DNA from: Ruminococcus sp.
Lineage (GTDB): Bacteria > Bacillota > Clostridia > Oscillospirales > Ruminococcaceae
Length of the DNA: 5,334 nt
Assembly (NCBI GenBank): GCA_014799675.1
Contig: JAAVHM010000022.1
Location: 1,579-6,912, forward strand
Reading direction: 5' to 3'
This document shows, one piece after another, positions 1 to 5,334 of the stretch. A program made the position numbers and the translations under genes. The first letter of the stretch is position 1. Each line of letters begins with the position of its first letter. The notes under the pieces were generated by a model. It saw only the letters and a program-made list of their open reading frames with translations, had not been told where the DNA came from and ran no database searches.

Positions 1-1244
1 ACGCTCTTTACTGCGTAGCCGAAATTCTCACGCATTTTCGGAGGCATATCTATGCCGAATTTCTGCTCCATGAGATAGCCGATACCGCCCTTGCCCGACT
101 GGCTGTTGATACGGATAACGTCGCCCTCGTACTCTCTGCCAACGTCCTTGGGGTCAATTGCGAGGTATGGAACTGTCCAGAACTCGGGATTTTTCTCCTC
201 GCGCCACTTCATGCCCTTTGCGATAGCGTCCTGATGAGAACCCGAGAACGCTGCAAATACCAGCGCGCCGCTGTATGGCTGACGTTCATAGACGTGCATA
301 CGGGTGAGCTTTTCGTACATCTCCGTTATTTCGGGCAGATTGGACAGATCCAATTCCGGGTCAACGCCGTGGGTGAACATATTCATGGCAAGTGTTACAA
401 TATCAACGTTTCCTGTACGCTCGCCGTTGCCGAAAAGCGTTCCCTCAACACGGTCAGCGCCTGCAAGCAGACCCATTTCCGTATCTGCAACCGCGCAGCC
501 TCTGTCGTTGTGGGGGTGGAGTGAAACAACAACATTTTCACGGTACTTCATGTGCTTGCACATATACTCTATCTGACAGGCGTAAACGTGCGCCATGCTT
601 TCCTCGACAGTCACGGGGAGGTTGATTATTACTTTATCGTTTTCGCTTGGCTGCCAGATGTCAAGAACGGCGTTGCATATTTCCAACGAGAACTCGGGTT
701 CTGTTCCCGTAAAGCTTTCGGGACTGTACTCAAAGCGGAAGTTGCCCTCGGTCTTCTCACGGTACTCCTTACAGAGCTTTGCGCCGAATGTTGCGATATC
801 AATAATTTCCTGCTTGGACTTTTTGAAAACCTGCTCACGCTGTGCAACGGAGGTACTGTTATAGAGGTGGACAATAGCGTTTTTGCAGCCCTTTAATGCC
901 TCGAATGTCTTTGCAATAATATGCTCGCGGCTCTGCGTCAGCACCTGCACGGTAACGTCGTCGGGAATGAGGTTCTGCTCTATCAAAGCGCGGCAGAATG
1001 CATACTCGGTCTCGCTTGCTGCGGGGAAGCCTATCTCTATCTCCTTGAAGCCGACATTAACGAGGTACTTCCAGAATTCCAGCTTTTCCTCCAAGGACAT
1101 TGGGATTATCAGCGCCTGATTGCCGTCGCGGAGGTCAACTGAACACCACACGGGGGCTTTTTTCACGCTTTCGTTTTTCACCCAGTCATAGCATGGCTCG
1201 GGGGGCATAAAGTAACGTTTCTGATAGTGGTTAAAATTTTTCAT
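1..1244 (-). CDS. leuA: 2-isopropylmalate synthase, long form (partial, C-terminus off the window)
   Basis: This enzyme condenses acetyl-CoA with 2-oxoisovalerate to 2-isopropylmalate, the first committed step of leucine synthesis, in the cytosol. The 414 codons visible read without interruption from an ATG at 1244-1242. That ATG is preceded by TGGAGAAA (GGAG at 1256-1253, 8-nt spacer). The N-terminal leader and DLRDGNQAL motif (around residues 37-45) are typical of the long 'type 2' LeuA known from actinobacteria and yeast. Catalytic and metal residues expected from the family are present: R39, D40, H243 and H245 in HPHNDRG, and N279 in GNGERTGNVD. The segment FAAFSGSHQDAI (about 330-341) is characteristic of the linker after the TIM barrel. 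Members of this type usually run to about 550 residues or more, so the regulatory leucine-binding C-terminal domain should lie beyond base 1. Expression is controlled by the T-box leader just upstream. No defects are seen. Family identity is very secure. Confidence 0.97.
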   Translation of the reverse strand, partial: MKNFNHYQKRYFMPPEPCYDWVKNESVKKAPVWCSVDLRDGNQALIIPMSLEEKLEFWKYLVNVGFKEIEIGFPAASETEYAFCRALIEQNLIPDDVTVQVLTQSREHIIAKTFEALKGCKNAIVHLYNSTSVAQREQVFKKSKQEIIDIATFGAKLCKEYREKTEGNFRFEYSPESFTGTEPEFSLEICNAVLDIWQPSENDKVIINLPVTVEESMAHVYACQIEYMCKHMKYRENVVVSLHPHNDRGCAVADTEMGLLAGADRVEGTLFGNGERTGNVDIVTLAMNMFTHGVDPELDLSNLPEITEMYEKLTRMHVYERQPYSGALVFAAFSGSHQDAIAKGMKWREEKNPEFWTVPYLAIDPKDVGREYEGDVIRINSQSGKGGIGYLMEQKFGIDMPPKMRENFGYAVKS

Positions 1245-1300
1245 AGCAATTTCTCCATTCTTTTTACTTTTTTGCGGGAGTAAAGAGTTATAGGACAAAC

Positions 1301-1345
1301 AAAAAAGCCCTCATCTCTTGTCATAAAGACTACAGAGATGAAAGC
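1301..1345 (-). terminator. Intrinsic terminator of the leuA T-box
   Basis: On the minus strand GCTTTCATCTCT (1345-1334) pairs with AGAGATGAGGGC (1318-1307). This gives 12 consecutive pairs including two G-U pairs, followed directly by six U residues (1306-1301). It lies about 57 bases before the leuA start codon. It is the off-state of the riboswitch and competes with the antiterminator for the 1345-1334 arm. Confidence 0.92.
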
Positions 1346-1368
1346 ATAAGCTTCCACGGTACCACTCT
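1334..1368 (-). promoter_or_regulatory. T-box antiterminator hairpin
   Basis: AGAG (1368-1365) pairs with CTCT (1337-1334). The unpaired TGGTACC bulge (1364-1358) follows. GTGGAAGC (1357-1350) then pairs with GCTTTCAT (1345-1338) around a TTAT loop, using two G-U pairs. This uses the 5' arm of the terminator, so the two folds exclude each other. Uncharged tRNA-Leu pairing to the bulge would stabilise this form and let transcription continue into leuA. Confidence 0.85.
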
Positions 1369-1621
1369 TGTTCGGACAACGTCCGCACCTCACCGCATCT
1401 CAATACTTTTTATTGGTATATCCAATGCGTATCTCTGTAACGGGAGAACCCGTTCCGACCTAATTGCCTGTGAATATGTATACCTGTTCGCAGGTGTTCA
1501 GCGGACTGCTCAAGGACGAGTTATGACCGTACCGTTTTACCGCCTTGCACCAAACGGCGGCTCTCTGAAAAAAGCGGGTCGGCTTTTATTCCTGTCAGCG
1601 CATTTTAATATTATGGATTAA

Positions 1622-1650
1622 ATTATAGCACATCATTTTCCGTTTGTCAA
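1622..1650 (-). promoter_or_regulatory. Sigma-A promoter of the leuA leader
   Basis: TTGACA (1650-1645) and TATAAT (1627-1622) are both perfect consensus boxes, separated by exactly 17 bp, with AT-rich DNA upstream. Transcription should begin near 1615, a dozen bases before the first recognisable T-box bases. A strong constitutive promoter is usual when control is exerted downstream by a T-box. Confidence 0.92.
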
Positions 1651-1712
1651 TAGCAAATATATAAATTAATCAACTTTTAACAATTATTACAAAATATTTG
1701 CCGCAAATTATA

Positions 1713-1795
1713 TTGTAGGGGCGGATCCTGTATCCGCCCGCCGTTCACCGTATCGGAAGATTTTCGACGGGCGCATACAGGATGCGCCCCTACAA
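1713..1795. repeat. Nested inverted repeat, palindromic or MITE-like element
   Basis: Two 31-base arms (1713-1743 and 1765-1795), both beginning TTGTAGGGGCG when read inward, are inverted copies differing at three positions. Each arm also folds on itself: GGGCGGAT-CCTGT-ATCCGCCC on the left and GGGCGCAT-ACAGG-ATGCGCCC on the right, each an 8-bp stem with a 5-base loop. The central 21 bases are not symmetrical. There is no open reading frame. It lies 18 bases past the kinase stop codon and about 60 bases before the leuA promoter. No U-rich tract follows on either strand, so it is not a classical terminator, although such a structure could protect mRNA 3' ends. I believe similar GTAGGGGCGG palindromes recur in clostridial gut genomes, but copy number cannot be checked here. 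Confidence 0.8.
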
Positions 1796-1812
1796 ATCTC
1801 AACGTTGTGCTG

Positions 1813-4800
1813 TTAATTAACAACATGATCCAAGGTTTCGATAAGCTTTTTCACGTCGATAGGCTTTGCGATATGCTCGTTCATGCCGCTTTTCAGAGCG
1901 TCCTGCCTGTCCTCCTCAAAGGCGTTGGCTGTCATGGCGATTATGGGTATGGAAGCGTGTTCCTTGTTTTCAAGCTTTCTTATTGCCATTGAAGCTTCAT
2001 AGCCGTTCATTACGGGCATCTGCACGTCCATAAGCACCACCTGATAATATCCCGGCTCGGACTGACTTAACATATCTACGGCGATCTGTCCGTTTGCGGC
2101 GACTTCGACCCGGAAGCCCGCTTCACCGAGAATAGCCATGGCTATCTCCTGATTAAGCTCGTTGTCCTCCGCAAGAAGAATACGCTCGTTACGCCGCCTT
2201 TCTTCCATTTCCACCTTTTTTTCCGTCTTTTCGGAATCGCTTTTTATAGAACTCAAACAGTTTCTGAGCTCCGACATAAACAGCGGCTTGCTGCAAAACG
2301 CCGTTACGCCCGCTTCCTTAGCTTCTTCCTCGATGTCCGACCAGTCGTATGCGGTAAGCACTATGACAGGCACGCTGCCGCCTGTTTCTTTGCGTATGCG
2401 TCTTATCACCTCGACGCCGTTTACGTCGGGAAGCATCCAGTCCACGATATAAACGTCGTAATGGTCGTTACGCATAAGAGCCTGGCGTGTTCTGAGAACA
2501 GCCTCCTTGCCCGACAAAGTCCACTCTGCCCTCATGCCTATCTGCTGGAGCATATATGAAACGCTGTCGCAGGTGTTGAAATCGTCGTCCACGACAAGGG
2601 CGCGGCAGTTATTGAATTCGGGGATCACAGCGGGTTCGCTTGACTCTGAATTAATGCGGAAGGTAAAGGAGACCTTACATTCCGTACCCACGTTCTGTTG
2701 GCTCTTGACCTCTATCCTGCCGTTCATCATGTCAACGATATTTTTGGTTATAGCCATACCGAGACCCGTACCCTGAATACCGCTTATTGTGGAATTCCTC
2801 TCCCTCTCAAACGGCTCGAAAATGTGGGACACAAATTCCTCGCTCATGCCTATTCCCGTGTCCTTTATAAGGAATTCATAGTTTGCAAAGCCCTCGGGCG
2901 CGCCTGCTATCTCGGTGATACGCATTGTTATCTTGCCGCCCGATACAGTATACTTGACAGCGTTGCTCAAAAGGTTCAGCAGAACCTGATTGAGACGGAG
3001 CTTGTCGCAGATTATATCCTCGTTGCGGACGTCAACGGTGTCCACAAAAAGTTCAAGCTGCTTTGCGTTGATATCCCCATGAATGATATTCTGAAGCCCG
3101 CGGAAAATTTCGGGCAGACTGCAGGGCTTTTCGTCAAGGTGCATTTTGCCGCTTTCTATACGGCTCATATCGAGAACGTCGTTGATAAGGCTAAGCAAAT
3201 GGTTGCCTGATGTCATTATCTTTTTGAGGTATTCCTCCACCTGCGTTTTGTTGTCGATATGCGAGATCGCAAGGGACGTGAAGCCAACTATAGCGTTCAT
3301 TGGAGTGCGTATATCGTGAGACATATTTGACAGGAACACGCTCTTTGCCTTGCTTGCTCTGTTCGCCTGCATAAGAGCGTTTTCAAGCAGCTCCTTCTTT
3401 TCCATTTCGCTTCGCATCTCATCGTCAACACAGCGGAAGCCGAGAACTGCGCCTCTGATTTTTTTCCATTTTCCCGTCCGAACGGCTTTCAGCTGGAAAT
3501 ATCTTATTTTGCCGCCGCACAAGGTTCTGTAATTTATATAGCATATCTTTTTATTTTCAAGCTCTTCTTTCAGCCATTCACGGGAGCAGACGTTTTTCAT
3601 CATTTCCTTGTCGTCTTCGTATACGCAGGTGTCGATATATTTTTCCAAATCATATTCAAGGATAAGCTCGCTCTTGTTTCCGAAAACGGTTTTAAGCACG
3701 TCTCTTTCGCAGTCTATGATACGCAGAGCGTTGCCGATACCCGAATCAAGGTCAAAAAAGCAAACTAAATTATAGTCAATACTGAGAGCCTGAACAAGCT
3801 CTGACTGACGCTTTTCGTTCTCGCTTTCCTGTAACTTCTGGGCAGTACAGTCAAGGAGAAAACGCTGATAGAACAGTTCGCCGTTTTCCTCAAGAAGCTT
3901 GACGTTGCCCATAACATGGATTATTTTACCGTCCTTATGCTCAACGCTGTATTCAAGGCTTATGCTGTCTCCCGGGCTTTTGAGGGTTTTCATGCGCTCC
4001 CTAATAATATGTCTGTCCCTTTCAGCAACGGTGTGGGCGACCATGTCAAAGCCGTCGTCTTTAAGCTCGTCCTCGGAATCATAGCCTAAAATTTTAAGAG
4101 CCGCGCTGTTTACGCTTAGTATGCGTGAACCGTCCAAAGAATGGCAAAGCACGCCGCAGTCTATACTTGTAAATATCTTTTCAAGAGTACGGCTTTTGCG
4201 GGTTATCTCCTCCTCATAGGCGCGCTCTTTTGTGATATCTATGCCGACGCCCGCCGTACCCATTACGCTTCCGTCCAGATCGTACAGCGGGGATTTATAT
4301 GTAGTAAGAAGTCTTTCCCCGTCGCCTGTCTGTATCTTTTCCTCGGAAACGCAGGTCTTTTTTGTTTCCATGACCTCGCGTTCGGATTCTATGCAGGCGG
4401 GGTCGTCCTGTTCAACGTCCCATATGTAGGCGTGACCTCTGCCCTGAACCTGTTCCTTTGTCTTATTTACCGTTTTGCAGAAGCTGTCGTTTACCTTTTC
4501 GTGTATGCCGTTTTTATCCTTGAACCAGATCAGGTTAGGTATGCTGTTTATTGTGGTCTCAAAGAAATGAGAGGTCTCGCGGGCGTCGGTTTCCAGCTTG
4601 CATCTCTGCTGCCATTTAAGGAAGCGGAAGCTTGCTTCATCTTCAGACATGGGCGTTACCCATATGTCCATTACGCTTTCCATTGCCTCCGAAAGCCCGC
4701 TGAACTGCTCCCTTTCCGCAAGGAGAATTATCTCGGCGTTCTCACGCTTTGCGGATATCACTTCACGGGCAAATTCACCGGCATTTTTATTTTTAAGGCT

Positions 4801-4959
4801 TGCAATAATAACGTCCGCCTTTTCTGCGGCGACCTTTTCAAGGCTTCCGCTTACGGTAAATTCGTGTGTGAAATTTTCAAGCGGAGACATTTTTTTAATT
4901 GTTTCAAAAAGGGTATTTTCCTCTCCGATCAAATAAAACCGAACTCTGCAATGATACAT
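1813..4959 (-). CDS. Soluble PAS-containing hybrid sensor histidine kinase with two receiver domains
   Basis: A 1048-residue cytosolic hybrid kinase that would sense a signal, autophosphorylate on histidine and pass phosphate to its own aspartates. Order, by approximate residue: 1-115 degenerate receiver-like domain; 125-250 PAS (IPNLIWFKDKNG, ending GVGIDIT); 258-375 PAS (SIDCGVLCHSLDG); 390-515 a third PAS-like segment; 528-605 HisKA with phospho-acceptor H548 in SNMSHDIRTPMNAIVGF; 650-770 HATPase_c with N-box N666, G1 box DTGIGMS (D700), F box FEPF and G2 box GTGLGMAI; 786-905 receiver 1 (acidic D791-D793, phospho-site D840, T869, K891); 925-1048 receiver 2 (E931/D932, D978, T1010, K1032). 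There is no signal peptide, hydrophobic span or HPt domain. The ATG start is chosen over a TTG six codons upstream because GGAGG lies 7 bases before the ATG. The specific signal and output are unknown; no partner gene is visible. Confidence 0.95.
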   Translation of the reverse strand: MYHCRVRFYLIGEENTLFETIKKMSPLENFTHEFTVSGSLEKVAAEKADVIIASLKNKNAGEFAREVISAKRENAEIILLAEREQFSGLSEAMESVMDIWVTPMSEDEASFRFLKWQQRCKLETDARETSHFFETTINSIPNLIWFKDKNGIHEKVNDSFCKTVNKTKEQVQGRGHAYIWDVEQDDPACIESEREVMETKKTCVSEEKIQTGDGERLLTTYKSPLYDLDGSVMGTAGVGIDITKERAYEEEITRKSRTLEKIFTSIDCGVLCHSLDGSRILSVNSAALKILGYDSEDELKDDGFDMVAHTVAERDRHIIRERMKTLKSPGDSISLEYSVEHKDGKIIHVMGNVKLLEENGELFYQRFLLDCTAQKLQESENEKRQSELVQALSIDYNLVCFFDLDSGIGNALRIIDCERDVLKTVFGNKSELILEYDLEKYIDTCVYEDDKEMMKNVCSREWLKEELENKKICYINYRTLCGGKIRYFQLKAVRTGKWKKIRGAVLGFRCVDDEMRSEMEKKELLENALMQANRASKAKSVFLSNMSHDIRTPMNAIVGFTSLAISHIDNKTQVEEYLKKIMTSGNHLLSLINDVLDMSRIESGKMHLDEKPCSLPEIFRGLQNIIHGDINAKQLELFVDTVDVRNEDIICDKLRLNQVLLNLLSNAVKYTVSGGKITMRITEIAGAPEGFANYEFLIKDTGIGMSEEFVSHIFEPFERERNSTISGIQGTGLGMAITKNIVDMMNGRIEVKSQQNVGTECKVSFTFRINSESSEPAVIPEFNNCRALVVDDDFNTCDSVSYMLQQIGMRAEWTLSGKEAVLRTRQALMRNDHYDVYIVDWMLPDVNGVEVIRRIRKETGGSVPVIVLTAYDWSDIEEEAKEAGVTAFCSKPLFMSELRNCLSSIKSDSEKTEKKVEMEERRRNERILLAEDNELNQEIAMAILGEAGFRVEVAANGQIAVDMLSQSEPGYYQVVLMDVQMPVMNGYEASMAIRKLENKEHASIPIIAMTANAFEEDRQDALKSGMNEHIAKPIDVKKLIETLDHVVN

Positions 4960-4966
4960 AACATTT

Positions 4967-4971
4967 CCTCC
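4967..4971 (-). promoter_or_regulatory. Ribosome binding site that fixes the kinase start
   Basis: GGAGG (4971-4967) lies 7 bases before ATG at 4959-4957, an ideal distance. The open frame extends upstream to a TTG at 4977-4975, but that start would put this ribosome site inside the coding region. The ATG is therefore preferred, and the protein begins MYHCRVRFYL. Confidence 0.9.
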
Positions 4972-5056
4972 ACACAATATGATTTAACATAAAATTTTAA
5001 ATAAAAATTCATATAAATTAAATATTTCAAAAAGAATAATAAGTCAATTATGATTA

Positions 5057-5085
5057 ATTATACCATAAAAATAGACATATGTCAA
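5057..5085 (-). promoter_or_regulatory. Sigma-A promoter of the kinase gene
   Basis: TTGACA (5085-5080) and TATAAT (5062-5057) are perfect consensus boxes with a 17-bp spacer. The predicted start near 5050 gives a 5' untranslated region of roughly 90 AT-rich bases before the kinase ATG. The -35 box overlaps a palindrome at 5074-5083, which could be a regulator site. Confidence 0.88.
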
Positions 5086-5113
5086 GGTTAAAAATGCATT
5101 TTTTTGTACAAAA
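5074..5113. promoter_or_regulatory. Cluster of three perfect palindromes at the kinase promoter (candidate operators)
   Basis: GACATATGTC (5074-5083) overlaps the -35 box. AAAAATGCATTTTT (5090-5103) and TTTTGTACAAAA (5102-5113) lie immediately upstream and overlap each other by two bases. The three have different sequences, so they are not repeats of a single operator. The DNA is AT-rich, which raises the chance frequency of such palindromes. Position makes them plausible regulator sites, but no binding protein can be named. Confidence 0.35.
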
Positions 5114-5133
5114 TCACAATTTTAAATGCTGAC

Positions 5134-5172
5134 AAAAAAGGTGCAAAGTCTTTGAAAATAGACTTTGCACCT
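5134..5172 (-). terminator. Intrinsic terminator for a minus-strand transcript from beyond the right edge
   Basis: On the minus strand AGGTGCAAAGTCT (5172-5160) pairs perfectly over 13 bp with the other arm (5151-5139) around an 8-base loop. The U6 tract (5139-5134) begins at the last base of that arm. On the plus strand no T-tract follows, so it is directional. It insulates the kinase promoter, whose -35 box is about 50 bases downstream, from upstream transcription. Confidence 0.9.
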
Positions 5173-5334
5173 CAGTTTGTCGATAAAGGTGGTAAATTTA
5201 TATTTATATTATCAACTTGTTTTTGTGGCAACGTTTTGTTTGTCTTTGAATTTTGGAAACAAGGTTGGTAACTGTTAGTCGTTCACAGGGGAGCGAGGGG
5301 ACACCTTGTAGGGGGAAGGGGGACAAAAAAACCC
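5173..5334. other. Non-coding stretch at the right edge, with G-runs and no gene
   Basis: No frame here supports a gene. The longest opening on the minus strand runs from the window edge (5332) to TAA at 5206-5204, 42 codons without an ATG. The left part is AT-rich. The right part (5288-5322) carries four plus-strand G-runs of 4, 4, 5 and 5. It also contains TTGTAGGGG (5306-5314), the same nine bases that begin each arm of the 1713-1795 repeat. On the minus strand TTGCCA (5231-5226), 17 bp and TATAAA (5208-5203) form a weak possible promoter that would give a short RNA ending at the 5134-5172 terminator. The stretch may be the 3' region of an off-window gene or part of a dispersed repeat. Confidence 0.4.

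Larger units (their letters stand above)
1301..1602 (-). promoter_or_regulatory. T-box riboswitch leader of leuA, apparent leucine specifier CTC
   Basis: This RNA leader senses uncharged tRNA and controls transcription of leuA by antitermination. On the minus strand it opens with CTGACAGGAATAAAAG and the conserved CAGAGAGCC of Stem I (1567-1559). A distal-loop hairpin follows (CCGCC/GGCGG around GGTGC). Then comes AACTCGTCCTTGAG, in which CTC at 1520-1518 sits where the specifier is expected, two bases before CCTTGAG. CTC is a leucine codon, matching the downstream gene. Intermediate hairpins include ACCTG-CGAA-CAGGT, AACGGG-TTCT-CCCGTT and CGGAC-GTT-GTCCG. The T-box core AGAGTGGTACCGTGG (1368-1354) departs slightly from the common AGGGTGGNACCGCGG. 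Its TGGT bulge would pair with the ACCA end of the tRNA. The specifier assignment was made by eye and is a little less certain than the T-box call itself. Confidence 0.94.

Noticed and set aside
234..1142. Several plus-strand open frames of about 70-115 codons across leuA
   Set aside because: All are antisense to strongly conserved LeuA coding sequence and overlap one another in different frames.
1568..1587. AAAAGC/GCTTTT hairpin followed by T-run near the start of the T-box, as an early terminator
   Set aside because: The stem is only six pairs, mostly A-U, and the T-run is part of the arm; it fits the usual 5' base of T-box Stem I.
1713..1795. Nested repeat as a CRISPR or as a standard intrinsic terminator
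   Set aside because: There are only two arms in inverted orientation with no spacer-repeat pattern, and no U-tract follows on either strand.
2698..3210. Plus-strand open frame of 170 codons opposite the kinase core
   Set aside because: It is antisense to the HisKA/HATPase region and has no ribosome site or family features; treated as a shadow.
4960..4977. TTG start six codons upstream of the kinase ATG
   Set aside because: It would place the GGAGG ribosome site inside the gene, and no ribosome site precedes the TTG; the ATG at 4959 is better placed.
4141..4992. Plus-strand open frame of 283 codons opposite the kinase N-terminal half
   Set aside because: It lies wholly antisense to convincing PAS domains, has no recognisable motif, and is a codon-bias shadow of the kinase gene.
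5003..5046. Second kinase promoter (TTGACT, 17 bp, TATTTA) downstream of the main one
   Set aside because: The -10 box is poor and the DNA is very AT-rich; the perfect promoter just upstream explains expression.
5204..5332. Open 42-codon minus-strand frame entering from the right edge
   Set aside because: It has no start codon in view, is proline- and lysine-biased because of C-runs and A-runs, and matches no family I recognise; chance opening is likelier than the end of a gene.

Overview
The window looks like a chromosomal segment from a Gram-positive anaerobe of the class Clostridia, probably a Ruminococcus-like member of the Oscillospiraceae. The evidence is a T-box leader, strong GGAGG-type ribosome binding sites, two promoters matching the sigma-A consensus exactly with 17-bp spacers, AT-rich intergenic DNA around moderately GC-balanced genes, and a cytosolic multi-PAS hybrid histidine kinase. 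The genus is inference; the Bacillota assignment is well supported. Both genes lie on the minus strand, so the window reads from right to left.

Right edge (about 5334-4960, no gene). A 13-bp hairpin with a U6 tail at 5134-5172 is an intrinsic terminator for minus-strand transcription entering from beyond the window. To its right lies 160 bases of non-coding DNA with four long G-runs on the plus strand. To its left are three short perfect palindromes and then a consensus promoter (-35 at 5080-5085, -10 at 5057-5062) for the kinase gene.

Middle (4959-1813). One 1048-residue soluble hybrid sensor histidine kinase. Its order is a degenerate receiver-like domain, two PAS domains, a third PAS-like segment, HisKA, HATPase_c, and two intact receivers. 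It has no membrane segment and no HPt domain, and no partner regulator is visible, so its signal and target are unknown.

Intergenic 1812-1245. An 83-bp nested inverted repeat (1713-1795) resembles a small palindromic or MITE-like repeat. Next come AT-rich DNA, a consensus promoter (1622-1650) and a complete T-box riboswitch (about 1602-1301). Its apparent specifier triplet CTC matches leucine, and its terminator and antiterminator can be drawn base by base.

Left edge (1244-1). The first 414 codons of leuA (2-isopropylmalate synthase, long or 'type 2' form), cut by the window edge. The T-box makes leuA expression depend on uncharged tRNA-Leu, so the first committed enzyme of leucine synthesis is made when leucine is short. 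Nothing visible links the kinase functionally to leuA; each has its own promoter. I found no clear case for an undescribed system. The best leads are the nested covarying palindrome, the palindrome cluster at the kinase promoter, the T-box variant, and the G-run region at the right edge.
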